Counted from the stretch's first letter, positions 43,347-52,338 are shown. The stretch is 64,000 nucleotides of DNA from Sulfuriroseicoccus oceanibius (GCF_010681825.2 NZ_CP066776.1:1054001-1118000), one strand, 5' to 3'. The notes: generated by a model not told the origin, from the sequence alone. Translations and numbers: made by a program.

Positions 43347-43823
43347 TTATTGCTCCAGCACCGGCTCGTGTTTGCTTTGGACTTCCTTGGCGCCGTGTTC
43401 AATGAACTTTGTGACGATGTGGGCGTGGTTCTGGGCGACCTTTACGGCCTCAGGCGACTCGCCTGTGATGGTGACGCGGATGCCGTTTTCGAGAGGTTCG
43501 ACTTCGGTGGTGAGTTGAGCGAAATAGCGCCCCATTTCGCGGTAGGCGGGATCCCATTGACGGACGCGTCCCCCGCCTTCCACCCGCTTGAGCATGTATT
43601 TGATGTGGCTCTGGAGGAGCTTGGCGACTTTCGGGTCGGTCGATGTCGTGGTGGCGGTGTAACCTTTCTCGGTGAGGGTGACCTCGCGGCTGATGGTGGT
43701 GTGATGCGCGGCGAGTTGGTGGATGGTATCGCGTTGTTCTTTGGGGAGCGGGCCACGGGTTGGGCCGGCGAGTAGAGGTGCGCAGGTGAGGGCGGTAGCC
43801 AGTAGGAAAGTGAGCGTTTTCAT
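43347..43823 (-). CDS. Small exported protein of unknown function
   Basis: A 158-residue protein with signal peptide (MKTLTFLLATALTCAPLLA). The mature part begins GPTRGPLPKEQRD and has two halves: EVTLTEKGYTATTTSTDPKVA with KLLQSHIKYMLKR, then NGIRVTITGESPEAV with KVAQNHAHIVTKFI. The paired 'SHIKYM' and 'NHAHIV' elements look like an internal duplication. The Lys/His-rich helices resemble proteins of unknown function in Verrucomicrobiota. ATG at 43823 chosen over a longer frame because of the signal peptide. Confidence 0.65.
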   Translation of the reverse strand: MKTLTFLLATALTCAPLLAGPTRGPLPKEQRDTIHQLAAHHTTISREVTLTEKGYTATTTSTDPKVAKLLQSHIKYMLKRVEGGGRVRQWDPAYREMGRYFAQLTTEVEPLENGIRVTITGESPEAVKVAQNHAHIVTKFIEHGAKEVQSKHEPVLEQ

Positions 43824-43933
43824 ATTGTGAAATGAGGTGGGTTCAAATGGCAGAAACCGCGGTGGGTCCCGGGAGTTGCGGGTGATCTCAAACGACCTCG
43901 AACTTTTGCTTGTCTGATCGGCATTCGTCCTTA

Positions 43934-45862
43934 ATGAATCAGGCTTTGTCGGTGCCTGATGCGCCGCGCTCATTCCCTGTTACTATGTCTTCCTCTAGTT
44001 CATCTGATCCTTGCCGTACTCTGTTAGTGGATGGTGATTTCGATTCACCGGCCAAGTTCAGCAAAGTGATGGCTGACGTTGGGTTTGATGTGGATCGTTG
44101 TGGCATGCCGGCGGACGGAGTGGCGGCTTTTGATCGTCACGAGTTGGTTGTGTTGATGATCAAGGAGGAGTCGGTGGCGCGCTCGGCACAGCATTTCATG
44201 ACCTGGTTGCGCAACCATGAGGACACGGAGCGCGAGCCGATGGTGGTAGCCGTGGGCGCCAAGGAGGTGATCCGGCCATTTGCGAAGTTGGGGGCGCGTG
44301 TTCTTGATGCGGATTTGGATCCATCGGTGATTCGGATCCAGCTTGAGGGGATTCGGGAGGCTGTGCAGTCGTCTCGTGGCGGATCTCGGCGTGGTGGGTT
44401 TTGGTCGCGCTGGTTTTCCAAGTCGGAGGAGCCGGCTCCTCTGGCCGAGGCCGAAGAAGAGAGCGAGAAAGAAAGAGAGGTGGCTAGTCTGCGACCAAGC
44501 AAGGCTGGGAGTGCCAAGTCTGCGGCCAAACTGCCTGACCTGAAGCGGGCGTCCGAGGCTGTGGCGAAGTCTGGTGAACCGGAGCGCAAGGTTTCGAAGA
44601 CGGAGGGTGCGGCCAATGAGGCGGTCAAACCCGTGGATGCCAAAGTGACGAGTCCGGCTGAGAGACCAGCGGCACCAACGGTTGCCAAACCGCTCGCCAA
44701 ACCTGGGGCTCCGGTTTTTAACAAACCTCTGGTTGCGGGCGAAGATGCAGTTGCGGAGAAGTCTGCGGAGCCGGTTGCGACGAAAGGCGATGAGGGGGCG
44801 GCGAAGGCTGCTGAAAAGCCAGCCAAGGTGAACGGTGATCCATTCCTTGAGCAGTTGGCAAAAGCGGATCGCCAAATGCACCAGACGGCTGCCCCAGTGA
44901 AGCCGGAAGGTAAGGGCGTTGCTGTTGATAAGTCTGGTGCGACGGAGAAGGGTGCGACGGAAAAGAAGTCGGTGGCAGCTGATGCGAAGAACAAAGCACA
45001 GGCGCCGGCAAAGCCAGCAGGAGCGAAGTCTCCTCCGGTCATCAAGGGGAGCTCGATTATGGGTAGCCGCACCGCGGCTAAAGAGGCGAAGAAAGATGTT
45101 AATCTTTCCAAGGCCAGCGCCGCTCCGGCTAAGGGAAAGACCTCGCGTTTGGGGGAGCTTGAGATGGCTCTGGACTCTGAAATTGTCGCGCGCAAGAAGG
45201 CGGAAGATCGCGCCAAGGGACTGGAGCAGCAGTTGGAGCGCAAGACCAAGGAGCTGGTCGGTTTGGTCGATTCGCTTTCTACCGTCGCCGTTGCGGGTTC
45301 GCCAATGGCACCTCCGCCGAAGCCGGGAGACTCCGCTGAGGTCGCGAAGCATTCCAGTTATCCAATGCCGGTCGATGCGTTGTTGGAGGATGTGCTGAAA
45401 TCCACCGTGGATGGTGATGGGAGCCTTGATTTGTCTGCTTTGCTCGAGCGTCAGCTTGAGCGCTACCTGAAGACTTGCCCGGAGGCTGCGCGCAGTGCGG
45501 TCGAGTTTGATCTGCCGGATGAGCCTATGCTCGTCGACGTGCGTGCGGGCTTCCCGTTGCTCGAGGTGATGAGCGAGTGCTTGGCGAATGCTGCGGAGCA
45601 CGGCCTGAAGATGGGTGAGAAGGAAGGTGTCGTGCGCGTTCAGTTCACGGTCTTGCCCGATGAGGGGATCGTGGAGATTTGCGACACCGGTGAAGCGCTG
45701 CCGAAGGGGTTTGACCTGGACAAAGTGAAGCACGGTGGCTTGTCCCGCGTGAAAGCGCTGGTTGCGGGGATGGGCGGAAAGATCACGATGAGCGCCAATT
45801 CCGAGACCCGTTGCCAAATCAACCTGCCAGGCTCGACACTTCGCCGACCGAAGCGAGGATGA
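43934..45862 (+). CDS. Receiver-like domain, long Ala/Lys/Pro linker, and histidine-kinase-type ATPase
   Basis: A 642-residue protein (start uncertain; ATG at 43985 gives 625). Three parts. A receiver-like domain (about 20-140): CRTLLVDGDFDSPAKF, then LVVLMIKEESVARS where the phospho-Asp would be expected; the usual DxxMP is not seen, so it may be a pseudo-receiver. A 300-residue Ala/Lys/Pro/Glu-rich linker follows (about 170-430), of low complexity. Last come a coiled coil (GELEMALDSEIVARKKAEDR) and an HATPase_c domain: ECLANAAEHGLKMGE (N box), ICDTGEALPKGF (G1), and a late G2-like GLSRVKALVAGMGG. No dimerisation His box is evident. It overlaps the next gene by ATGA, so the two are coupled. 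Confidence 0.68.
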   Translation: MNQALSVPDAPRSFPVTMSSSSSSDPCRTLLVDGDFDSPAKFSKVMADVGFDVDRCGMPADGVAAFDRHELVVLMIKEESVARSAQHFMTWLRNHEDTEREPMVVAVGAKEVIRPFAKLGARVLDADLDPSVIRIQLEGIREAVQSSRGGSRRGGFWSRWFSKSEEPAPLAEAEEESEKEREVASLRPSKAGSAKSAAKLPDLKRASEAVAKSGEPERKVSKTEGAANEAVKPVDAKVTSPAERPAAPTVAKPLAKPGAPVFNKPLVAGEDAVAEKSAEPVATKGDEGAAKAAEKPAKVNGDPFLEQLAKADRQMHQTAAPVKPEGKGVAVDKSGATEKGATEKKSVAADAKNKAQAPAKPAGAKSPPVIKGSSIMGSRTAAKEAKKDVNLSKASAAPAKGKTSRLGELEMALDSEIVARKKAEDRAKGLEQQLERKTKELVGLVDSLSTVAVAGSPMAPPPKPGDSAEVAKHSSYPMPVDALLEDVLKSTVDGDGSLDLSALLERQLERYLKTCPEAARSAVEFDLPDEPMLVDVRAGFPLLEVMSECLANAAEHGLKMGEKEGVVRVQFTVLPDEGIVEICDTGEALPKGFDLDKVKHGGLSRVKALVAGMGGKITMSANSETRCQINLPGSTLRRPKRG

Positions 45863-46611
45863 TTGCGTCGGTTCTTGGCTGGGCGTCGTTTTTGCTCGCT
45901 CTGGGGCTGGCGCTGTGGGTTGTGTGGATCCACCGGCGCGGGCGTCAGGATCCGTGGCTGCGCGTGGTCAATTGTCCCGTCCGACGTACGCTGGCTCCTG
46001 CCACCCCTGATACGGAGTGGCGAGCGGTGGTGGGCTCTGCGCTGACCGCAGGGATGCGCGTCGATGCGATCGAATGGAGTCTTGCGCATGATCAGGGAGC
46101 TGAGGTGCGGGTGGCCGATGGTTTCGATGCTCCGGATGGTTGGCGGACGATTCGCCACGATGAGGGACAAGCGCTGCGGGTGACTATGCCCGGCGACGGC
46201 TGGGCCGATGCGCTCGAGCGAGTGGGCGGTGCCGTCGGGCTGCGGAACGATTCGCCAGTCGCGGATTGGATCGAGTGGTCGGCCGCTGCACTGCCGTCTG
46301 GCAATGATCTGATGTGGGAACGTGCGCGGCTTGTGCTGCGCGCGCCACAGGTCACCATCGAGGTGCCATTGCGAGAGGCTTGGGCCGGGCCGGTGTCCGG
46401 TCAGTGGCGAGAGCGGGTGCGTGACATGGATGCCACCGGACTATTGGTCGCGTTGGCATTGCTTGGCTCGGTCGGCTTGGTGGTGACGGGTTCGCTGGTG
46501 GCGATGGCGGCGGGTGTGATTGGTCTGGTCGCGCTCTCCGGGGCGTGCAAGTTTGTCTTCATGTCGCGTCGGTCGGACCCTACGCGTGAGCAATTTTTGC
46601 AGAACTATTAA
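45859..46611 (+). CDS. Membrane protein coupled to the receiver/ATPase gene
   Basis: A 250-residue protein with an N-terminal helix (about 5-22, LGWASFLLALGLALWVVW), a soluble middle region of about 170 residues and two C-terminal helices (LLVALALLGSVGLVV; GVIGLVALSGACKFVF). ATG overlaps the upstream stop (ATGA), so translation is coupled and the product probably works with the ATPase. No family recognised. The middle has DGFDAPDGWRTIRHDEG and WIEWSAAALPSGNDL. Confidence 0.6.
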   Translation: MIASVLGWASFLLALGLALWVVWIHRRGRQDPWLRVVNCPVRRTLAPATPDTEWRAVVGSALTAGMRVDAIEWSLAHDQGAEVRVADGFDAPDGWRTIRHDEGQALRVTMPGDGWADALERVGGAVGLRNDSPVADWIEWSAAALPSGNDLMWERARLVLRAPQVTIEVPLREAWAGPVSGQWRERVRDMDATGLLVALALLGSVGLVVTGSLVAMAAGVIGLVALSGACKFVFMSRRSDPTREQFLQNY

Positions 46612-46626
46612 CCCGCCAGTGATCTG

Positions 46627-47286
46627 ATGGCCGACACCGTTCCTCTTCAATTTTCCCGCCTCTCCGATGACGAGATGCGTTCCCGTGCCAGTGAGTTTTC
46701 AGACCATCTGCGTCAGCGCCGAACGGTTCGTGACTTTTCGGCGGATCCGATTCCAGACGGGGTGCTTGATGCGTGCTTGTTGGCAGCAGGCAGCGCGCCA
46801 AATGGAGCCAACTTACAACCGTGGCACTTCGCTGTGGTGCGGAGTCCGGATGTGAAGCGTCGCATCCGCGAGGCGGCCGAGGAAGAGGAGCGTGAGTTCT
46901 ACGGTGGCCGTGCACCTCAGGAGTGGCTCGATACGCTGGCGCATCTCGGAACCAATGCCGAGAAACCATTTTTGGAGACGGCCCCGGCATTGATCGCGGT
47001 TTTCCAGCAAAGCAAGACCACCGATGAGCAGGGGAGGGAGAGCAAGACCTATTACCCCAAGGAGTCTGTTGGTTTGGCGACAGGCTTTCTCATAGCCGCG
47101 CTCCACCAGGCTGGACTCGCAACGCTCACTCACACGCCCAGCCCGATGAACTTTCTCAACGAAATCCTCAAGCGTCCAGCTACAGAGAAGCCGTTCTTAC
47201 TCCTCGTTGTTGGCTATCCGGCGGAGAACTGCCGCGTGCCGGACATCAAGAAGAAGCCTCTCGATGAGATTCGTTCGGTGCATTGA
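46627..47286 (+). CDS. Nitroreductase-family flavoprotein, iodotyrosine-deiodinase-like
   Basis: A 219-residue FMN-dependent oxidoreductase. Typical start: RRTVRDFSADPIPDGVLDACLLAAGSAPNGANLQPWHFAVV (FMN-binding Arg and Asn/Gln). The later motif GLATLTHTPSPMNFLNEI with LLLVVGYPAE is characteristic of IYD/BluB-like members, which act on halogenated aromatics or flavin itself; bacterial members often reduce quinones or dehalogenate. Substrate unknown. Fifteen bases after the membrane protein gene, so probably cotranscribed. Confidence 0.85.
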   Translation: MADTVPLQFSRLSDDEMRSRASEFSDHLRQRRTVRDFSADPIPDGVLDACLLAAGSAPNGANLQPWHFAVVRSPDVKRRIREAAEEEEREFYGGRAPQEWLDTLAHLGTNAEKPFLETAPALIAVFQQSKTTDEQGRESKTYYPKESVGLATGFLIAALHQAGLATLTHTPSPMNFLNEILKRPATEKPFLLLVVGYPAENCRVPDIKKKPLDEIRSVH

Positions 47287-47312
47287 ATGAGGGGGAGGAT
47301 AGCTGCGCTGAT

Positions 47313-47537
47313 GTGCGCCCTTTTGGGAGTGCTGTGAGAATCACTGCCTTTGATTGCAGGCGGAGCCGAGGGCGAGACCTGCGGGGAGGGCAGCGAAGCG
47401 GGCGGTGTTCGTTTTGAGCGAAATGCATGGAAATGCGGAACGCTGCGTTCAACCTCAAGAGTGAGGTTGCTCCATCGAATCCCGTGAAACGATGCGAAGC
47501 GCTTGAGGGACGGCATTCCAGCCGTCTGAGCGGTGTG
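47313..47537 (+). repeat. Dispersed repeat, family B, copy 1
   Basis: About 225 bases strongly similar to 51147-51360, same orientation. Identical blocks include TGAGAATCACTGC, AACCTCAAGAGTGAGGTTGC, CCCGTGAAACGATGCGAAGC and GAGGGACGGCATTCC. AACCTCA-AGAG-TGAGGTT forms a hairpin inside. Small ORFs here are repeat shadows, not genes. The region 47538-47720 shows no gene. Confidence 0.82.
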
Positions 47538-47720
47538 GTATGTTTGCATCGCCACGAGAAATACAAGAAGCCACTCAGAGTGAGCAGTGCTCGCTGCGCT
47601 CGGAGCGGAGATTGTCGACAGGAATGTCGCCCCACCTGCGAGTGCCCGTTTTAGTTCATTGAAAACTGAACACTAGCAAGCCAGCAGACTTCCTCAGGCT
47701 TCGCCAGGACAATGAATGCA

Positions 47721-47814
47721 CTGAACGCGCGGTGGCAGCCGAACTACATTCTCATCCAGTAGGAACCGCGTGCTAATCATGCCGGGATCCGGTAGATGCA
47801 CGCCCTACTGGATT
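47721..47814 (-). repeat. Tandem duplicate next to tRNA-Arg, distal copy
   Basis: A 94-base segment similar to 47858-47933: CTGAACGCGC, GTGGCAG, TTCTCATCCAGTAGGAACCG and TAGATGCACGCCCTACTGGA are shared. The last block is identical to the 3' end of the tRNA-Arg gene. Confidence 0.75.
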
Positions 47815-47857
47815 GCCTGCGGCTCTGCAGAGAGGCTTCGCGATGTGAAGGGGCGCG

Positions 47858-47917
47858 CTGAACGCGCAGTGGCAGTCGAACAGCGTTCTCATCCAGTAGG
47901 AACCGCGTGCATAGATG

Positions 47918-47933
<16 letters not shown>
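47858..47933 (-). repeat. Tandem duplicate next to tRNA-Arg, proximal copy, overlapping the tRNA 3' end
   Basis: Copy of 47721-47814 whose last 16 bases are the real 3' end of the tRNA. It contains the inverted pair ATCCAGTAGG (47891-47900) and CCTACTGGAT (47923-47932), nested with GCGTGCAT / ATGCACGC, a strong hairpin immediately downstream of the mature tRNA. Confidence 0.75.
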
Positions 47934-47991
<58 letters not shown>

Positions 47992-48131
47992 GTCTGATGA
48001 GGCTTGCAACAAGGCTTGCAATACCGGCATGAGGTTCACCGAAAATCGGCCGATCGCAAGTCAAAAGGCGGAATCGGGGAGGATGGTAGTGGCTTGGGTG
48101 GTCAACTGGCGGTCGTTGGCCGGGGCGTAGG

Positions 48132-48899
48132 TCAATACTTGATGGTGGCTTCGTGATCCACGCTCGCTCCATTGGAGACTCGTGCGACATGGGTGACGCC
48201 CCAAGTCACCACGTTGCGAAGTTTTGCGCGGCTTCCTTTTGAGGTGAGCTTTACCAGCGAGGTGCCGTTTGTCGCGCGCACGTTGTGTAACTCTATTTCG
48301 AATGGTGTGCGTTGGTAGCGGCGCATTCCGTTGCCTCGCACGCCTCTGCCAAAGTCTTCTAAGACCAGGTTGCGGCCGATGAACGGTCCTTGGTGGTTCA
48401 TCTGGACGACCTTGTCTTCCGCATTGCGGGCACCTCCATGTTGCCACGTCACCCGCGGGCCTTTCACTGTTACAGCATCTTCTCCTACGTCCTCGAAAAC
48501 CACATTTTCGAGTGTGTTGTCGCCGTAGCAGTGGATCCCATCGGCGCCGGGGGCGGCAATGATGACATTGCTCACTGAAGCGCCGCTTGCTAGTTCGATC
48601 ACCGGACGTTGGTCTTCTCTTTGGCTGCCGTCGCCAAGGTCCATCGGGATGAGCCGTATCCCTTGGAAGTCCACGTGGCGGCCGCGATTGATGAATATCG
48701 TGTCGGTGACGACGACGTCGCGGGTGGCTTCGGGGACGTGTAGTGCAGCAGGGGGAGGGGCGTCGCCAGTGTGGTTGGAGAATCCACCACCGGTCGAGCT
48801 GATGTGGGCGAGGGCGTAGACTGCAGCCGCTCCCGCGACAACGGCGAGGGCGGTCCGGCGGGCTGTAAGTTTGCTGAATTGTTTGGGCGATGGAGGCAC
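48132..48899 (-). CDS. PL3-family pectate lyase-like protein, paralogue 1
   Basis: A 255-residue exported protein. N-terminal hydrophobic signal/anchor (ALAVVAGAAAVYALA), then a beta-helix domain with PL3 hallmarks: GDGSQREDQRPVIELASGASV, APGADGIHCYGDNTLENVVFEDVGEDAVTVKG and PFIGRNLVLEDFG. PL3 enzymes cleave polygalacturonate by beta-elimination using Ca2+. Catalytic Lys/Arg were not assigned. Start GTG at 48899. About 50% identical by eye to the next gene, with 75 bases between them. Confidence 0.82.
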   Translation of the reverse strand: MPPSPKQFSKLTARRTALAVVAGAAAVYALAHISSTGGGFSNHTGDAPPPAALHVPEATRDVVVTDTIFINRGRHVDFQGIRLIPMDLGDGSQREDQRPVIELASGASVSNVIIAAPGADGIHCYGDNTLENVVFEDVGEDAVTVKGPRVTWQHGGARNAEDKVVQMNHQGPFIGRNLVLEDFGRGVRGNGMRRYQRTPFEIELHNVRATNGTSLVKLTSKGSRAKLRNVVTWGVTHVARVSNGASVDHEATIKY

Positions 48900-48974
48900 C
48901 GTCTAAGGAGGCGGCTGAGGCTGCTGCGTCAAGTGAGAAGAGTCGCGCTCTCCATCTGATTGGCAGTCATCATC

Positions 48975-49781
48975 TCAGTACTTGTAGACCTCGCCCTGGT
49001 CGGATTTGGCACCGTTGGATTTGCTAACCAAGTTGCGGACGTCCCACGTGACGACGTCATCCAATTTTGCGCGGCTGCCTTTCGAGGTGATCTTGACCAA
49101 CGAGCCGCCGTTCACTGCGCGGACGTGGTAGAGCTCGATCTTGAAGGGTGTGTTGCGGTGCTTTTTCGCGCCGTTGCCGCGCACAGCTCTGCCGAAGTCT
49201 TCGAAGATCAGGTTGCGTCCGATGAATGGTCCTTTGTGGTTCATTTGGACGATCTTGTCTTCGGCTTTGCGGGCGCCGCCACCGTCCCAGATGACGGGGC
49301 CGCCTTTGATGGTGAGGGCGTCTTCTCCGACGTCTTCGAAGTAGACGTTCTTGAGCAGGTTGTCGCCGACGCAGTAGATCCCATCGGCGCCGGGTTTGCC
49401 GATGATGAGGTTGCTGACCGAAGCCCCGCGCAGCAAGGCAAGCACAGGGCGCTGGCCCTCGCGTTGGCTGCCGTCGCCGAGCCCTTTGGCGATCAGTCGT
49501 GCGCCTTCGAAGTCGCGGTGTTCGCCTTTGCCAATGATGATCGGCTTGGTGACGATGATGTCGCGGGTGGGTTTGGGGATGCTCAGTTTGACCGGATGTT
49601 CGCGCTTGGTGGACATCCGTGGGCCATCGTGTTCGTCGGCGGCCTCAATGGCCAGCGATCCGGAGATCAGAGTGAGCAATGCGGCGAGACTGAGATGGCG
49701 GAGGTTGATGGATGGGATGCGCAAGATTTTGGTCTGGTCTGAATTGGTAAAGTGAAACCTTTGGAATACGCACCATAACAC
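48975..49781 (-). CDS. PL3-family pectate lyase-like protein, paralogue 2
   Basis: A 268-residue exported protein closely related to the neighbour: GDGSQREGQRPVLALLRGASV, GKPGADGIYCVGDNLLKNVYFEDVGEDALTIKG, PFIGRNLIFEDFGRAVRGNG. A GTG at 49781 starts the frame, but TTG at 49724 gives a cleaner signal peptide (MRIPSINLRHLSLAALLTLI). A tandem duplication has produced the pair; they differ at the His/Tyr of the DGIxC motif. Function as for the first copy; substrate likely pectin or a related uronate polysaccharide. Confidence 0.8.
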   Translation of the reverse strand: MLWCVFQRFHFTNSDQTKILRIPSINLRHLSLAALLTLISGSLAIEAADEHDGPRMSTKREHPVKLSIPKPTRDIIVTKPIIIGKGEHRDFEGARLIAKGLGDGSQREGQRPVLALLRGASVSNLIIGKPGADGIYCVGDNLLKNVYFEDVGEDALTIKGGPVIWDGGGARKAEDKIVQMNHKGPFIGRNLIFEDFGRAVRGNGAKKHRNTPFKIELYHVRAVNGGSLVKITSKGSRAKLDDVVTWDVRNLVSKSNGAKSDQGEVYKY

Positions 49782-49978
49782 AGATATGGCGCGTCGCGAC
49801 CAGTCACCCGCCGTCCGGCAAATCGCTGAGGATCAATCCAGCATCTCTTCAGGGGAGACTGGCGAACCAACCGAATTTGTCGTCGTGGTTGATCTTTTGG
49901 TGTCACCACGGCATGTTCCCTCCAGCGGGCGCGACGATCGGTCCGCACCCGAAAATAAACAACATCTCTCTCTTTCTT

Positions 49979-50971
49979 ATGAACGTTCTTGTCGTCGGCG
50001 GTGCCGGCTATATCGGAAGTCACTGTGTGGTCCAGTTGGTGGAAGCCGGGCATCGTCCTGTGGTGGTGGACAACCTCGCCTTTGGTCACCGCGGAGCAGT
50101 CAAGGACGGCGTTCCATTCTACGAGGCGGATCTGGGCGATCGCGAGGCCATGGCCAAGATCCTCAAGGACGAGCAAATCGACATCGTCATGCACTTCGCC
50201 GCGTTCACCTACGTTGGTGAGTCCGTGACCGAGCCGCTCAAGTACTACCGCAACAACGTCGGTGCCACGCTGGAGCTGATCCAGGCAATGGTCGACACCG
50301 GCGTCAACAAGTTCATTTTCTCGTCCACCTGCGCGACCTTCGGTGTGGTGGAATCGCTGCCAATCGTTGAGACGCTGCCGCAAAGCCCGATCAACCCATA
50401 CGGCCAGACCAAGCTCGATCTGGAAAACGCACTGCGCGCGATCACCAAGACCAGCGACTTCTCCGCTGCGATCTTCCGTTACTTCAATGCAGCCGGTGCC
50501 GCCGAGGATGGCTCGATCGGTGAAGACCACCAGCCTGAGACGCACCTCATCCCACTCTGCTTCGACGCCGCCACCGGCCGTCGCGGTGCGCTCAAGGTCT
50601 TCGGAAGCGATTACCCGACGCCGGATGGCACCTGCCTGCGCGACTACGTTCACGTCGACGACCTCTCTCGCGCGCACATCGCCGTCTTCGACAAGCTCGG
50701 CACGCCGGGCACCTGCGTCGACTACAACCTGGGAACCGGCAACCCGTCGTCGGTGCTCGAAGTGATCAACGCGGTGAAGGAAGTCACCGGCCTCGACGTG
50801 CCATACGAAATGGACGACCGCCGCGAAGGCGACCCGCCAGCGCTCTACGCCGACAGTAAAAAGGCGAATGAAGAACTCGGCTGGGTGCCGAAGTACAACG
50901 ACATCACCAGCCTCGTCGCCTCCGCCTGGAAGTGGCACAAAGACCACCCAAAGGGCTACGACGACAAGTAA
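49979..50971 (+). CDS. galE: UDP-glucose 4-epimerase
   Basis: A 330-residue NAD-dependent SDR that interconverts UDP-glucose and UDP-galactose, feeding exopolysaccharide and LPS synthesis. GGAGYIGSH binds NAD; FSSTCATFG with catalytic Ser/Thr and NPYGQTKLDLE with Tyr-x-x-x-Lys form the active site. RDYVHVDDLSRAHI and the C-terminal Trp-rich end are typical. ATG at 49979 is fixed by the MNVLVVGGAGY start. Strong terminator follows. Confidence 0.96.
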   Translation: MNVLVVGGAGYIGSHCVVQLVEAGHRPVVVDNLAFGHRGAVKDGVPFYEADLGDREAMAKILKDEQIDIVMHFAAFTYVGESVTEPLKYYRNNVGATLELIQAMVDTGVNKFIFSSTCATFGVVESLPIVETLPQSPINPYGQTKLDLENALRAITKTSDFSAAIFRYFNAAGAAEDGSIGEDHQPETHLIPLCFDAATGRRGALKVFGSDYPTPDGTCLRDYVHVDDLSRAHIAVFDKLGTPGTCVDYNLGTGNPSSVLEVINAVKEVTGLDVPYEMDDRREGDPPALYADSKKANEELGWVPKYNDITSLVASAWKWHKDHPKGYDDK

Positions 50972-51009
50972 GCAGCATTCGGTAACGCACCACGCGCTTT
51001 AACTCACGA

Positions 51010-51049
51010 CGCCGCACCTGGATTCTCTCCGGGTGCGGCGTTGTTTTTT
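51010..51049 (+). terminator. Rho-independent terminator after galE
   Basis: CGCCGCACC / GGTGCGGCG stem (51010-51018, 51032-51040) followed by TTGTTTTTT. Confidence 0.88.
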
Positions 51050-51146
51050 CGTAGACCCAGGGCGGTGGGCGGAACCGGTGCCTGTTTCAGTTTGTCTTTT
51101 TAGACAGGATTCACATGAGCGACAGGATTTGGCGCAAGCGTCGGAG

Positions 51147-51360
51147 GTGCGCGTTCTTTTGGGAGTGCAGTGAGAATCACTGCTTTGGATTGCAGGCCGA
51201 GCCGGGGGCGATGCTTGCGAAGTGAGCGGTGTCCGTTTTGAGCGAAGTGGATGGAAATGCGGAGCGCTGCGCTCAACCTCAAGAGTGAGGTTGCTCCATC
51301 GACTCCCGTGAAACGATGCGAAGCGCTGGAGGGACGGCATTCCTGCCGTCTGTGCGGTGC
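51147..51360 (+). repeat. Dispersed repeat, family B, copy 2
   Basis: Same orientation as the copy at 47313, with the same hairpin AACCTCA-AGAG-TGAGGTT and the GAGGGACGGCATTCC block. The two copies flank the tRNA-Arg, pectate lyase and galE block, about 3.8 kb apart. Confidence 0.82.
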
Positions 51361-51555
51361 GGCTTGTTCGCAAACGTGGGCGAGCGGAAAGGGCTCCTGA
51401 ACGACGGCCACAGAGATCAAAAAAAGCCACGCAAAGGAGGCTGTGCTGAGTCTAATCCTTCTCCGCACCTGAGCGTGAGGACAGAAACCGGAATTGGCGG
51501 GGATTCTGACCACGCCAAACTTGACTAAGCCTGTCGTGTTTCGTGAGCTTTTGGC

Positions 51556-52032
51556 ATGGCGGACGAAATGACACGACGAGAGTGGATGAAGAAGGCGGCT
51601 TGTTCGGTGGCCGGTGTGGTGGCGTTGAGCTCTTGTGGGACGCTGATTTACCCGGAACGACGCGGGCGAACTGGCGGTAGGATTGATCCTGAAGTGGTGA
51701 TTATGGATGGACTGCTTTGTGTGTTGTTTGTCCTGCCCGGGGTGATTGCATTCGCGGTGGATTTTGCGACCGGAGCGATCTACACCAATGAGTATGCGGG
51801 GGTGAAGCAGCATCCCGTGCCGGGCCGTAGTGAAGAGGATTACAACCGCGTGGTTGCCGAGGCGACCGGGCGGGAAATCGCATTGAGTGATCAATCATTG
51901 CGTGTGAGTACTCTCGAGGGGGTGTTGACTGCAGAGGCTCTCGAGCAGGAAGTGCGCGGCGATGTTCTCAGGCCGCGGTTGGTCAAAGACGACGCGGGAC
52001 GGATCCTGCGGTGTGAGCGAAGTAGTGTGTAG
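51556..52032 (+). CDS. Lipoprotein-like small protein with one membrane helix
   Basis: A 158-residue protein with Tat-like RREWMKK start and lipobox-like LSSCG (SVAGVVALSSC). Then CGTLIYPERRGRTGGRIDP and a hydrophobic segment LLCVLFVLPGVIAFAVDF ending GAIYTNEY. The PERRG...TGGRIDP...PGVIAFAVDF...GxIY pattern is shared by short conserved Gram-negative lipoproteins of unknown function. A soluble tail of about 75 residues follows. Start ATG at 51556. Confidence 0.68.
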   Translation: MADEMTRREWMKKAACSVAGVVALSSCGTLIYPERRGRTGGRIDPEVVIMDGLLCVLFVLPGVIAFAVDFATGAIYTNEYAGVKQHPVPGRSEEDYNRVVAEATGREIALSDQSLRVSTLEGVLTAEALEQEVRGDVLRPRLVKDDAGRILRCERSSV

Positions 52033-52075
52033 CAAGTAGGGAGTAGCGAAGGGAAGGGGCGTCGGCGTGTGCAGT

Positions 52076-52209
52076 GTGGCCTGCGGGTGGGGGATGCAGT
52101 TTGGCGGCGTCGCTGGCTTGGCCAAAGGTTTGTGTGCGTGGGGATCCCAGGGGGTGGTCGCCTGAGGCTCCCGTCACCCTGGGCTGGGTTGCGACTCCCT
52201 TCCAGGGAG
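52076..52209 (+). repeat. Dispersed intergenic repeat, family A, copy 6
   Basis: Contains GGCCTGCGGGTGGGG, GGCTTGGCC, CCCAGGG and GTGGTCGCCTGAGGCTCC, CACCCTGGGCTGG and the CTCCCTTCCAGGGAGG end. It lies between the small lipoprotein and the convergent sulfatase; 52210-52429 carries no gene. Confidence 0.78.
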
Positions 52210-52338
52210 GGTTAGAAAATCTGGGCGGGAGGTCTGGAGGCGATCTTTGGGATCTTTGCGTGACATCCTAGGGCAGTTGGAGATTTGAAATGAGACGCCA
52301 GAATGGAGTCAGCGGCTGCGCAGGGAGGCGGCTTGCCG

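Noticed and set aside
47246-47654. Short ORFs similar to others at 50999-51430
   Set aside because: Similarity reflects repeat family B, not a protein family.
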